64,000 nt of DNA, from positions 81,876,948 through 81,940,947 of the forward strand of contig OY754464.1 of NCBI GenBank assembly GCA_963575645.1, read 5' to 3'. Under the pieces are notes generated by a model. It made no database searches. It was not told the DNA's origin and was given only the letters and a program-made list of their open reading frames with translations. Source of the DNA: Xanthostigma xanthostigma. Its lineage: Eukaryota; Arthropoda; Insecta; Raphidioptera; Raphidiidae. This document shows, piece by piece, positions 22,410-33,029 of the stretch; position 1 is the stretch's first letter; each line of letters begins with the position of its first letter. Made by a program: the position numbers and the translations under genes.

Positions 22410-23720
22410 TTAACGAGATTTTAGACCCTCAATACAGTGTTTCACATTGCTCTTGCATGTAGGTATATAAACGATAATAATTATATGACCGCAATCGAAG
22501 GTCATTGAAAAGTCAAATGTTTTTTGCAACCAAACATTGATTTATTTGGTGGGAACAAAACAACGTTAATTTTTTATCACTTATTTTTTGGAAAGTACTA
22601 TGTAGTTATCAAGGACTTGGTAGTTATCATATTAGTATGTAGTAGTAGCTGGTAGATCTTAGTATTTCGTTAATTAGATACTAGAGTAACTGTTAGTAAT
22701 ATAAAGAATACAGATTATAAGCACACTATCAAAAATAAATGTTTCACACATTTAGGTTTGTATGGTATCAGTCTATCAGAATTTAAGTAGATATTTGCCG
22801 ATAGTAGAAATCGACCTACATAAAGGCCAAAAACATTTTTACCATCAATATTGCATTAGTTTATTCATTTGTTACCATTGTCAAATAACTAACCTAAAAA
22901 ATAAATAAAGGTATTGATTTTTTGTGACCATAATAAATTATAAACCGTATTTTTAACCTATACGTACTAATCTACTCATGTGTTTTCAACTTCTCCTTCA
23001 TCCTCAATTTGTGGCAGTGATAGACCAATCATAAAAAAAAACCTTTGTTAATTTGAGGTTAAATGCTGTCCAATGTATTTTTTCAATGACTGAGCAGCGT
23101 CGAAGAAGACGAATAAAATTAGTTAAACGCATTATTATTAATATTATATTATGTATATACACTATACTTCCTGAATGAGCATCTATTTTATACTTAGGAA
23201 ATAATGCTATTTCGAAGTGTAACATAAATTTATTTGGTCAAATTAATTTGTTATATAAAAAAAATCAAAACTTTAATTTATCACGACTAGTATTATACTC
23301 ACAACATATTACACATACATTAAACAAATGCACCGCTTGTATATTACAGATTTCACAAATTATAATTTAATATCACAATAATTATGACCAGTTAATCAGC
23401 ATCGATCAACTTCTTTAAAAAATAACCACCAATTTAATTTCAACTTTAATGACTTATTTTTTCAATTAATAATTATTTTATTATGTCAATTAACTGAAAA
23501 GGGAGATCGTATTTTTCAGTCGACTTTTTCACCCAATGATGGAATGATAAATTGGTCAATGAATTCTTTGAAGACATGTGATGTCCATTTTATATAAATA
23601 TGGCAGGAAGATGAATAATCATTACCAATCCTTTTGTTTTGGCAATCAAGAATTAAATGTAGAAACAAGAAATAAAAATTCAGAAATTATTATAATGAAT
23701 ATTTTTTTAAATAAATATCT
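22410..23720. other. Unassigned intron sequence
   Basis: AT-rich, without recognisable repeats, exons or RNA genes. Short ORFs look like chance frames. Confidence 0.4.
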
Positions 23721-23725
23721 AAAAA

Positions 23726-23863
23726 CAGTAAAACCTTCTAATTTGACCACTTCTGTAGCTTGACCACTTATGCCTGGAACCACCTCAAGTGCCTTAGAGT
23801 TCATGAGACTTAAATTGGCTACATTAGTCATTTGTAGGTGGTCAACATACAAAGACTTCACTG
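23726..23863. mobile_element. Short inverted-repeat element, possibly pogo-like
   Basis: cagtaaaaccttctaatttg at the left and the acaaagacttcactg end at the right are imperfectly inverted; gaccact motifs repeat inside. No clear TA duplication, so the family is uncertain. Confidence 0.4.
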
Positions 23864-24198
23864 TTTTACATTGGTGACCGTTTGCAACAATCGACTATTT
23901 TACTGCTATTTAAACAATGATGAAATTTTAGATTTTATCTGTTTTAAATGAATATTAAGTAATTTAGTTTCGTTTTTTCATCCCCCTTAAATTTGCTAGA
24001 GTGTAAATTTCTGTTTTCAAAACATTTGGTAAACAATTGGTCTTGATTAAAGTTGCCATAAGTGGATTAATAAAAAAAATGAACCTGACATATTTATGAG
24101 TAAGAACATCACAGTCTTCTTGTTTGATTTTTATTTGCGTGTTTAGTACAATATTATGACCATTGCAATGAACCAGTGAAATATTTTATTGTTCTCAG

Positions 24199-24340
24199 GC
24201 CGTTGATCCGGAAGAAGAACCGCCGGAAGCATTGGACATATCCTGGCCAGATACTGGTCGGAAAAGAATCACCTACTTGCTGGTGGCCCCAATCGTCTTC
24301 CCACTTTGGCTCACGCTGCCTGATACTCGTACACCAAGAG
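24199..24340 (+). CDS. Nckx30C: NCKX exchanger, loop end plus membrane segment (internal exon)
   Basis: The acceptor is ttctcag at 24192-24198 and the donor is gag|gtaaat at 24341, giving 142 bases in phase 0 to phase 1. The peptide starts with an acidic run (DPEEEPPE, end of the cytoplasmic loop), then SWPDTGRKRITYLLVAPIVF and PLWLTLPDTRTPRG. The WP-D-T-R-K and PLWLT-PD-R motifs are hallmarks of the NCKX segment that opens the second membrane domain. The hydrophobic stretch YLLVAPIVFPLWLTL is a membrane helix. The single overhanging base joins to the next exon as a glycine codon. A SINE begins only about 30 bp after the donor, so the intron start is crowded by a mobile element. Confidence 0.95.
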
Positions 24341-24372
24341 GTAAATTAAAAAAAATTATATTCTTAATAAGA

Positions 24373-24770
24373 CCGAGCGGTCTAGCGGTCTCGCATTCGG
24401 GAGACATCGGGTTCGAATCCCAACGGGGGCAGGTGTGGTTGGGAACTTTTTCCTGCTGCCTCTCGCCGAGAAACGGTAATTCCTGTACCGACCATCTTGT
24501 TGAGGTTTTCCATGGTTTCCCTCAATAATTCCAGATAATTATCGAGATGGTTCCTTATTCAAGGCCGATTACCTGTCTAACTCCTATGCACAAAATTTGC
24601 CTACCTTATCCTAATGTCCTAAAATTCCTTCATTCGCCCATTGCTATTAATTAGTTGAAGTTGAAAAATGTAGAAAATAACGCGAACTGCGATAGATGGA
24701 CAATAGTAATGGTGCGAATGGCGTCTGTTATGATATAAAGTCAAGAAACGCCTTATTATTTAATTATTAT
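24373..24770 (+). mobile_element. tRNA-derived SINE just inside NCKX intron
   Basis: Head ccgagcggtctagcggtc (part of the A box deleted), B box cgggttcgaatccc, usual body, and a 3' tail with (att)n. It starts 32 bp after an NCKX splice donor. Confidence 0.85.
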
Positions 24771-25319
24771 TATTATATTTATAATCGAACCCGTCTTATA
24801 TAAAACATTTTTTTAGAATATTTAGAAAAATATTATTTTTGTCAGAAAAGAAAGCCCAGTACGACAAGAAACGATGGTGGACTGACGTTTTTGGTTGACT
24901 GATCGAATCGTGTTTGTTTCCATTTCGATTTCTCGTACCGACGGCCACAATGACAGGGAAAATTGACTGAAATTGTTGAATATATTTTCTATAGTCATAT
25001 TGTGGTAGTCCTTGAATTTATCCGGGTATTTTCGTACAGGTGGTAAGTTTCAAAAACTTTCCATCAGATTTATTTTCATTAAACTGATGAACTCATACCT
25101 TTTTTCTGCGTCTCTTATTAAGAACGTTCTTTAGTAGAAGCTAATACAAAATGGTACCAATTGCAACTGGTTCCCGGTCGGAACCAGTGAGAAATACGGT
25201 TGCAATGTGGTTGTAGCTTTATCCGATCACTTAGAGGAGAGAATTATTTTTGAATATTCGGTATTGAATGAATTAATAAATTAGAGGTTATGGCTTAATA
25301 GCCCGTTATACACGTCATC

Positions 25320-25451
25320 CTAGAAGAATTTTTGTGCTCCCCCTTGTCCTGGATCTGGTCCTCCAATAGTTTGGATCTCTTCATGAACTCCAGAAGATTG
25401 GTGACTAGATTGTCCTGATATGGCCGGTATTACGTAGGTTGCCAACGTTCC
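25320..25451 (-). CDS. Candidate terminal exon of an unknown antisense gene
   Basis: On the minus strand a T-rich tract ends in tttttttag directly before 25451, a strong 3' splice site. The following 43 codons are open in phase 0 and end in tag at 25322-25320. The peptide starts GTLATYVIPAISGQSSHQSS and ends GGPDPGQGGAQKFF. Base composition is less AT-rich than the surroundings, which suggests coding constraint. I do not recognise the protein and did not find an upstream exon with a matching donor. A minus-strand aataaa lies near 25069. It could also be part of an old mobile element. Confidence 0.35.
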   Translation of the reverse strand, partial: GTLATYVIPAISGQSSHQSSGVHEEIQTIGGPDPGQGGAQKFF

Positions 25452-26116
25452 CTAAAAAAAAATTGTATTATAAATTGATAATAACGATGTGTAAAGTTCC
25501 AAAAAAACGGACCTTAAGTGTACTATTTTAAACCTGTGACTAGCGTCCTGATTCCGGTGGTCATATTAATCCAGGTTTTGTTATGACGTCGCTCAAATAA
25601 CGTCAACGATAACCGGGATTGCCACTAATCCCGACTCGGTTGTCCGTGACGTATTAATTTGTAAGCGCTTAACCTATATAAGCCTATATTCAAAAATTAA
25701 TCCGCTATCAAACATTTTTGAGTAGGTATTTGAGGCAATGTGAAAATTTGTGTAACACTTCTTGTCTGAACACAAAATCTAAGCCCTGATTGAAGTGGAG
25801 TGGCGCTTAGCCAAGCCTTGAATTATTAACTTTGTGAAGCAAAGTCCTTGAGGCATTTTGAAATTTTAATACCTTCAAGTTTAGTATTTAATAAAATAAA
25901 AAAATAAATAAGCCAGATAATTTAGTCGGGTCTAAATGCCAGGCAGTTTAAAAACGGTAGTTTGAAGTGTCTGTTATTCTTGAGCGAGAGTCAATCGCAT
26001 CTCGGATGCTTCAACTCGGCCTATATACGCTCTCTCATAATCAGCTGTTCTACTTGAGATTAAAACCTCTTTTAAAATTATTTTTAAAAAAAATGTCTGC
26101 AATGGGGTATTTTATA

Positions 26117-26546
26117 TAATAATAATAATAATGCGTTTAACGTCCGTTTCTCGACTTTATGTCATAACAGACGCCATTCGCACCATTACTATTTTCCATC
26201 TATCACACTTCTCGTTATTTTCTACATTTTTTCAACTTCCACTTAATTAACAGCAATTGGCGAATGAAGGAATTTTAGGACATTAGGATAAGGTAGACAA
26301 ATTTTGAGCATAGGAGTTTGACAGGTAATCGGCCATGGCCTTGAATAAAGAACCATCTCGATATTTATCTGGATTTATTGAGGGAAACCATGGAAAACTT
26401 CAACAAGATGGCCGGTACAGGAATTAGCGCATCTCGGCGAGAGGCAACAGGAAAAAGTCCCAGCCACATCTGCCCCCGCCGGGATTCGAACCCGGTACCT
26501 TCCGAATGAGAGTGTAGTGCCCTCACCACCATACCACCCCGCTCGG
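26117..26546 (-). mobile_element. tRNA-derived SINE with target duplication, minus strand
   Basis: Full copy with (ata)n tail at 26117-26131 and head ending ccgagcgg at 26546. A 12-bp duplication with one mismatch flanks it (gggtattttata at 26105-26116, gggtattgtata at 26549-26560). The B box is an intact ggttcgaatccc equivalent. Confidence 0.88.
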
Positions 26547-27025
26547 TAGGGTATTGTATATATGGGTGCAGAAATTCGGAACAAAAAAAAACATTATCAG
26601 TTGTTTCAATCCTTTTCTGCCCAATCCTTTTCTTCCCTGTTCCAATCACGTGAAAATATAAACAGCTGGATGACAGCTAAATCTAATAAATATGTTTTGT
26701 CACGCGATTGCTCTATCCACGCTACGCTGGTCCCCTGCGCGCAAATAAAATTATTTGATTTTGATTTATTTTTTACGAGTAAAATCCATAGTGTAAAATT
26801 ATATGTTGTTCAGCGGTTTTTCGCTATTATTTCGGCACCTTGTTTCTAGAACTGCAATATTTATGAGTGTGTTGATATAGTTATAGGATGAAATATTGAA
26901 ACAACGTTGGTATTGACACATAAGTAAATGCGCCGAGGTAGCCTTATTCATTATGGACGAAAATAAAGTAATTATTTTTTCTATTTTTTAAAACACGTTT
27001 CCATATTATATTCCGCTGGATAGTT

Positions 27026-27310
27026 CTTTTTTTGAAGTGAAAACTTCTTTAGCGGCGTTGTACACTTTTTTTGTAATGGGTAAAAAATGTTAAACTCGCG
27101 TCAGGTCAAGTAAGAACTGAGTGAGCGAGAAAACTCTCTCTATGCAATCGAATGGTTTTTAACTACACTATAAGTTGTGTTTTGGCGACATCAGACGGAA
27201 TTTCTTGGAAGTTATTAGTTCAAACTTTTCTGCGCTTTGGTCGTTTAACATAGACATGCCCTAAATGAATCAAGTTTTCACTTCGGCCGGCACTCCCGGA
27301 GTGCAAAGGG
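27026..27310. mobile_element. Inverted-end element, left partner of 31066-31550
   Basis: It begins ttgaagtgaaaacttcttta and ends gttttcacttcggccggcac then tcccggagtgca. The first 80 and last 45 bp are the inverse of the outer and inner parts of 31066-31550, while the middles differ. Confidence 0.6.
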
Positions 27311-27387
27311 GTTTTTTTTTCTTACATTCATTGTTATCTGGAATTTGGCAACAAAGCCTTTTTTCCCTACGTATATTGTTATTGTTT

Positions 27388-27483
27388 GAACAATCAAGCC
27401 GATTGTTGTCCCATAACAATCTGTGTATTCTTGTTAGAACAACAAGCCGATTGTTGCCCCACAACAATCTGTGTGTCATTGTT
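27388..27483 (+). repeat. Tandem duplication, 48-bp period, two copies
   Basis: The unit with aagccgattgttgtcccata then acaatctgtg occurs twice in a row with few differences. Each contains an inverted attgttg/caacaat pair. No function is evident. Confidence 0.75.
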
Positions 27484-27747
27484 AGAAATTCACGAAATTC
27501 TTTGTCGTCCCAACGGGGCGCGTGTAACAATGTTGTGTAGTATGAACAAATCATTAAATCTACAAAAAAAAGCACATTTATCCATTTTCACTCTCTTATA
27601 GGGGTGAAGTTTTGCAAAATTATTTCTTAGTTTCGGCCACAGCGAATTCCTCAAAACTGAAAAATATTAAACCACATTTTTTTCTGGCAACATCAATAAT
27701 ATCGAACTTGAATTTATAACATTTAAAGTGATCATAGATATAGACGA

Positions 27748-28243
27748 AGAGCTGGCTACGGAGAAAATGGGTGACTCGGTGCAGAGCTGAAAATTTGCAG
27801 AATAATAGGAGATAGTACAAGTCAGTAGGGATAGAAATAAAAAAATTGATAGAAATAAAATTAATCGTCATATATTTTCATTAATAAAATAACGTTGTTA
27901 TAACAACGTAATTTTATTAATTTATTTAATTTTATTTCTGTCAAAATGACATTAATAATTTTGAATATTTGTCGAATGTAATTATTATATCATGTTTGAA
28001 TTTTCAGTATGCCCTTATAGGCAAATGTATAATATATATACCTAATCTAGTTTTGAATTACAGAATAAGTATAGAAATTGCCAGAAGTGCACTGATTTTT
28101 CGCAACATTAGCGCCTTCTGGCGGCTCTTTATCTTCCGCCTAGCTTTCTGGCAATTTTTTCCCTACTTACTTGTACTATCTCCTATTATTCTGCAAATTT
28201 TTAGCTCTGCACCGAGTCACCCATTTTCTCCGTAGCCAGCTCT
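27748..28243. mobile_element. MITE with aagagctggctacggag ends
   Basis: Left aagagctggctacggagaaa then atgggtgactcggtgcagag; right ctctgcaccgagtcacccat then tttctccgtagccagctctt: arms of about 83 bp. A central palindrome (27868-27945, ttaataaaataacgttgtta) adds a second fold. It ends about 540 bp before the glutaredoxin start codon. Confidence 0.78.
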
Positions 28244-28782
28244 TAGCACAATATTCTTTGGCAACTCTATGACAACGAATAAGAAATATCAAAATTTAAT
28301 ATGTACTAAATAAATACAATAAAGTTAACAACTTTAGTTTTTTATTAAAAATAGCTGTGCCACGTAATTGAATGTCAACCAAATCAATTTTTCTTTATTA
28401 ATACCTTGTATTATCACAATTCAAATTTCATTACAAAACTTGGATGAAGATCGAGCCAAATCGGAATCTTAGACTATAATATCGAACTTGAATTTATAAA
28501 ATTTAAAATGATCTTTCTTTAGATTATCAATATTTTCGAGAAAAACATAACCCTTGCTGTTGTCAGGAAAAAAATGTGATTTTATTTTCCTTAAAAACGG
28601 ATCACAAATGCATTGAAAAATCGTAAAAATAAATTGATTGTTGTAATATTATAATACACTAGCAGTCTGTGAATATAAACAAATTCATATTTTATTTTCG
28701 TCGAAAAAATTCTGTCAAAATTTGCAATGATATATTTTACTCAGTAAAAATTATAAAAAAGTACAAAAAAAATTAAAAAAAC

Positions 28783-29106
28783 ATGAGTAAAGCGTCAAAT
28801 ATAGTAAAACGGTTAGTCTCAAGAAAAGGTATTGTAATATTTTCAAGATCTGATTGTCCTCATTGCAAGAAAGCGTTAGAAGTCATAGACAAAATGAACA
28901 TAAGATACACGAATATCGACTTGAATTCAATTAAAAACTCCGAACTGATTCGCGCTGCTTTGAAGGAAATAACTGGAGGTTCTACTGTACCAAGGGTCTT
29001 CTTGTATGGCTATTTCTTGGGTGGTGGGGACGATGTTCAGAGATTATATAAAACTGGTGAACTGGCTCAAATGCTGCGGGAGATACCTAGTAAACGGGAT
29101 GAATAA
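28783..29106 (+). CDS. Glutaredoxin, single exon, nested in NCKX intron
   Basis: A 107-residue intact ORF. The thioredoxin-fold motifs are in order: strand IVIFSRSDCPHC with active-site cysteines at residues 25 and 28 (CPHC rather than the common CPYC, so a dithiol type), the cis-proline motif TVPRVF at 68-73, and the glutathione-binding GGGDD at 80-84. Length and spacing fit class I glutaredoxins, which use glutathione to reduce protein disulfides and mixed disulfides in cytosol or mitochondria. No clear targeting peptide is visible: the N-terminus MSKASNIVKRLVSRKG is basic but short. The start has an A-rich leader with aac immediately before atg. An aataaa overlaps the stop region (29103-29108) and another lies at about 29190. 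The gene has no intron, so it may be a retrocopy that stayed open; no poly(A) tract or target duplication was found to prove this. Confidence 0.9.
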   Translation: MSKASNIVKRLVSRKGIVIFSRSDCPHCKKALEVIDKMNIRYTNIDLNSIKNSELIRAALKEITGGSTVPRVFLYGYFLGGGDDVQRLYKTGELAQMLREIPSKRDE

Positions 29107-29977
29107 AAACGTATTTGTCATAAAAAGAAACGAAAAATTAACCGAAGAAAAAGAGTAAAACTGTTAAATAGTTTGTGATTTTCCTATAACAATAAACAAG
29201 TAAAATGGAATTAATATGGAAGATTTCGTCTAAAAATTTCCGAACAAAGATGTTTCAGCGGAACAATCATTTGTACGCACTTTTGTAAAAAATGTTTATA
29301 TTCGCGTACCAATTGTTTCATTTGCAAGGCAAGGATTCCAAGAAGTAATTAAGTTTTCAGGTACCTGCATAACAATTTTAATACTATATAGTACAGGTCA
29401 TATATTTAATAACTTCTATATTGCTAGTAGCCGTAAGTGGAAGCGTGGCCCATGAATTGACTGTTTTCTATGTCTTTCTTTTTTCTTGACCCGTTGTGCG
29501 CAAGTGTGGCGTTTGTAATGGGGCAATTGGCAAGTGGAGTAGGGCAAGCCACCTCCCTTTCACAGTCTAGTTCCATGTGCAAACTGACGCGCATCCATTC
29601 ACGGACATGAGCATAAGACTCATAGTATAAATGTCTGCACCGTGGTATTTAAGTCTTTTTCCCGATCTTTGCTAGCAATATAGAGGGTATTAAATATTGA
29701 CTTACGAACCACTGACTTACGAACGCTCCGGATCAGTGGGTAGTTGTTCTCAGACCAATGAAATTCACCCACAACCCTCCCATATATTAAAAAAAAAAGA
29801 TCAAGGCAAAACAAATAGCCTTTTTTAGGGCCAAAAAAGTCAACAATGACAGAAAAAGTTTTGTACATTGGCCCTTTTCAGAGCTACCAAAAATCTATGA
29901 CGAAATAACAACAAATATAATCATATATGTTTTACACATAATTCTAATCTCTATAGATGATCCGACTCACAAACCCG

Positions 29978-30181
29978 AGCCCCGGATCTGGGGGGGGGGG
30001 GTAAACCGGGGCATCCGCTCTGGTTGGCAGTTTCAAGGGGCGTAAAAATCATAATACAATATGGTTGAAAACCGCACTCAATCTGTCCTTTTTCAGATTT
30101 ACAAAATCTGGTTGTATTTGTGAGATTTTTTTAGTAGTTTATCTCAAACGCTGGGTTCGAAAAAATCGTAGATCCGGGGCT
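29978..30181. mobile_element. MITE with agccccggatct ends
   Basis: Terminal inverted repeats agccccggatct / agatccggggct, 204 bp, with an 11-G run near the left end. A related fragment lies at 61371-61450. The family is probably hAT-like, judged from the ends only; the target duplication is not clear. Confidence 0.55.
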
Positions 30182-31065
30182 GCAAAGTGTTCGTAAGTCA
30201 AAGAGTACCTGTATCAAGTAGAAATTCGGAAAGTTAAAAATAATTGCTAATTTTAAACTCATACATTTCTCTTTGTTTTTAGCCAAGAAATGGCCAAATA
30301 TATAAATTTCCCAAAAAATTACCAATAAGTTAAAACATTCCTATTAAGTCGTATAAATGGATTCGTAGTTAAATATAGATGAAAAGGACGTGGAGAGATT
30401 AAACAGGAAAACAAGGAAGTTCCTACTCAGACATGGAATTTTTTTTTTTATATTTCCCCCTCGATAGAAGCAGCCCGTGCTTCTTACATATAAAATATAT
30501 TGCTCAACCGCAATAACTTGGCTCAGTTTAACAATTCTTAACAAATAATTTCACAATCAAAAATTTTGTCGAGCGTCTATAATTCAACAAATTCGCTCTC
30601 TGTCCTAAGTGTTTGTTAAACTTGGCTAATTCACTATTAAGATTTTTTACTCCTCTATATTTCAGGAATTTTACTAAATAAACTGTATTACAATATAATA
30701 TTTATCAATGTACTTGAACGTTTTACAGGAAAAATAAAAAAAAAACTGTACTTGTTAGTTTTTCATTCAATCACAATAGGGTATATGCATGCAACTTATA
30801 TTTAGTTTAAATGCTTTTTTTTGTAATCTTTATTGCAATTGATTAAACTCTAAATAGTTTTTTCTTTTTAATTTTTTGCTTAATAATAAATATTAATTAA
30901 ACAAAAATGCAATAAACACGCGCAAAATATAAAATATCGAAACAATGCTATTGATTCCACCGTAGTGGGACGTCAAAAAACACGTAAACATATGGTTGCC
31001 ATAGAATATAATATGACGTCTATGGAAACAAACAAACTATCTACATTTTATGAAGCTGTCAAACA

Positions 31066-31550
31066 AAAAAAAAGACGGGTTGCACTCTGGGAGTGCCGGC
31101 TGAAGTGAAAACCTAGATGTACTTAAACTAAATTTTGCTAGTAGCAATATAAGTTACATGCAGTGCAAAAAATTATAAGCTATAAGCTTTGACAAAACAT
31201 TAAGAGATGTCGCTATGCATCCAGGTTTCGTAAAACTACACATTTATAAAATTACATGCAGCCAGTCACTGGATGTTATTTTTTAAATTTGTAGTTTTAC
31301 GAAACCTGAGTACATTGCGACATCTCTTAAGGAATTTTTTGCACTGCATGTAACTTATATTGCTACTGACATCTAGCGAATTTTAGTATATGTACTGCCG
31401 AAGCAAGTACGGTAGACCGTCTCAACAACTCGTCAGGGTCACGTGACCCTGACGCCTGACGCGTCAGATCTGACGCGAGTTTAACAGTTTTTACCCATTA
31501 CAAAAAAAGTGTACAACGCTGCTAAAGAAGTTTTCACTTCAAAAATCATT
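31066..31550. mobile_element. Inverted-end element, right partner, with nested palindrome
   Basis: Starts with the block gcactctgggagtgccggct and ends taaagaagttttcacttcaa. A nested palindromic element at 31138-31375 (gtagcaatataagttacatg / catgtaacttatattgctac) sits inside, and cgcgtcaggcgtcagggtcacgtgaccctgacg-type GC-rich dyads lie at 31425-31475. Confidence 0.6.
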
Positions 31551-31902
31551 CGAAACTTTCGGTACGGAGGTCCAAAAAGAAACCGAATTTCAAGGCAAAA
31601 CTTGTAGCAACAGAATATTATATAATAATTAGTTGTCAACGAAAGGCCAAAAAGGTTTCAGAAACTTGTTCAGGGTGCTTAGGGAGTGAACATTCTAAAA
31701 GTTCTGACGTTTAGGTGACGAGCCGGAGGGACGGGAGCACAATGGAGGTTCTACTTTTGGGTTTTTAGCTTATATTTCAGAAACAGTGCGTCGTAGAGAA
31801 AAAAATTCTTATAACAAATAAAAGCTCATAAAATTTTCTAGAACTTTCATTCTATACACTTTTTTCAAATTCTCAACCGTTTTCGTTTTTTTGTTGATGC
31901 AG

Positions 31903-32155
31903 GCAAGAAGTTTTTTCCTGTAACGTTCATCGGAAGTATTCTGTGGATCGCGGCTTATTCGTACCTGATGGTATGGTGGGCGAACGTGGCCGGAGACACG
32001 GTCAGTATTCCGCCCGAGGTGATGGGACTCACCTTTCTTGCTGCCGGCACTTCGATTCCAGATCTCATCACGTCGGTTATCGTCGCTCGCAAGGGCTTCG
32101 GTGACATGGCTGTCTCATCCTCCGTCGGAAGCAATATTTTCGATGTCACCGTTGG
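31903..32155 (+). CDS. Nckx30C: NCKX exchanger, alpha-2 repeat exon (ion-binding core)
   Basis: The acceptor is gatgcag at 31896-31902 and the donor is gttgg|gtaag at 32156; 253 bases run from phase 1 to phase 2. The peptide has [14 protein letters not shown] (membrane helix), [12 protein letters not shown], then the alpha-2 repeat: [19 protein letters not shown] and [12 protein letters not shown]. In human NCKX2 the aspartate of TSIPDL and the asparagine and aspartate of GSNIFD take part in Ca2+ and K+ transport. All three are present, so the exon looks functional. Exchangers of this family sit in the plasma membrane and export one Ca2+ plus one K+ for four Na+. A Helitron-like element begins about 100 bp past the donor. 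Confidence 0.97.
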
Positions 32156-32253
32156 GTAAGACCCCGTTCATCAATAACCTTCACTAAATTTATTGAGAGT
32201 TTCCAGTAGCAGTGGCAGTTCATCTTACTGACTATTTACCATTGAGTCATCTA

Positions 32254-33026
32254 TCTATACTAATATATAAAGCTGAAGAGTTTATTTGTTTGCTTGTTTA
32301 TTTGGTTGAACGCGCTAATCTCTGGAACTACTGGTTCAAAATAAAAAAAAAAAATGTTGGATAGCCCATTTATTGAGGAAGACTATAGGCTATATAATAT
32401 CACGCTACGACCAATAGGAGCGGAGCATCAATGAAAAATGTTGCAAAATGTATCTCAAAAATAGCTTTTATTCAGGTGAAATGCCGTAACTACATAATAT
32501 ATCAATATTACATCGTACATTCACAAGCCCGGCTTTTAATGCCATGGTCCTGGGTTCGAGCCCCACTTTGGGCGAATAGATTATTATATTTTTTTTTTAT
32601 TTTCTACATTACTTTCTTACATTTAAATTTATTTAATTTTATTTACGACTAATTGAAATTAAATAAATCTAATTAATAGCTTACCTGAAAACTGTTATAA
32701 CTATAGATACTACAGTCTTTTAAAATAAATATTATGTTATTATTATTATTATTACCTATATAAAAATAATTTTCCTACAGTGTTTTCAATTAAATATTTA
32801 TTATATTTTATTACTTACAGTAATTATTGATTTAAAAGAAATTTATTACTTAAAAGAAGTATAAATACTGCTTTTTATCGACAAAAACTTTTGAACGGTA
32901 ACTCCGATCGTCATGAAATTTGGACACAACATTCATCTCGGTAAACTAAGATGAATGTGCGTGCTCATGTCCCTTCCTTCCCTATTCGTTCTTTTGCACT
33001 CGGGTGAAACCGGACGGGACCGCTAG
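32254..33026 (+). mobile_element. Helitron-like element (copy C)
   Basis: It starts TCTATACTAATATATAAAGC and ends GGACGGGACCGCTAG; 773 bp. It has the family's shared 5' block (agctgaagag, then the block containing gctataggctatata) and 3' block (aacttttgaacggtaactcc). The tRNA-like part at 32527-32574 has lost the D arm and half of the anticodon arm but keeps the start gcccggc and the B-box gggttcgagcccc. It lies about 100 bp after an NCKX splice donor. Confidence 0.82.
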
Positions 33027-33029
33027 TTA

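Larger units (their letters stand above)
11981..24198 (+). other. NCKX intron between loop exon and second-domain exon
   Basis: This 12.2-kb stretch runs from donor gtacct to acceptor ttctcag. It is filled with inverted-repeat elements, one Helitron-like element, a pogo-like element and a hAT element, listed separately. The loop of NCKX proteins is alternatively spliced in other animals, and fly orthologues have additional basic loop sequence here. I looked for a small conserved exon in this interval and did not recognise one, so a cryptic short exon cannot be excluded. Confidence 0.7.
24341..31902 (+). other. NCKX intron hosting a nested gene
   Basis: This 7.6-kb intron runs from donor gtaaat to acceptor gatgcag. 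It holds two SINEs, several MITEs, the intact glutaredoxin ORF on the same strand and a candidate antisense terminal exon. Splice phase 1 on both sides agrees, so the host exons are joined across it. Confidence 0.85.

Noticed and set aside
25860-26040. TATA-like gcgtatatagg on the minus strand as the promoter of the antisense exon
   Set aside because: No coding first exon with a usable donor could be traced from it to 25451; TA-rich motifs are common here.
27265-27575. ORFs on both strands near 27.4 kb
   Set aside because: They span a 48-bp tandem duplication and the end of an inverted repeat; no domain.
31955-32149. Minus-strand ORF over the alpha-2 exon
   Set aside because: Shadow of the real NCKX exon on the plus strand.
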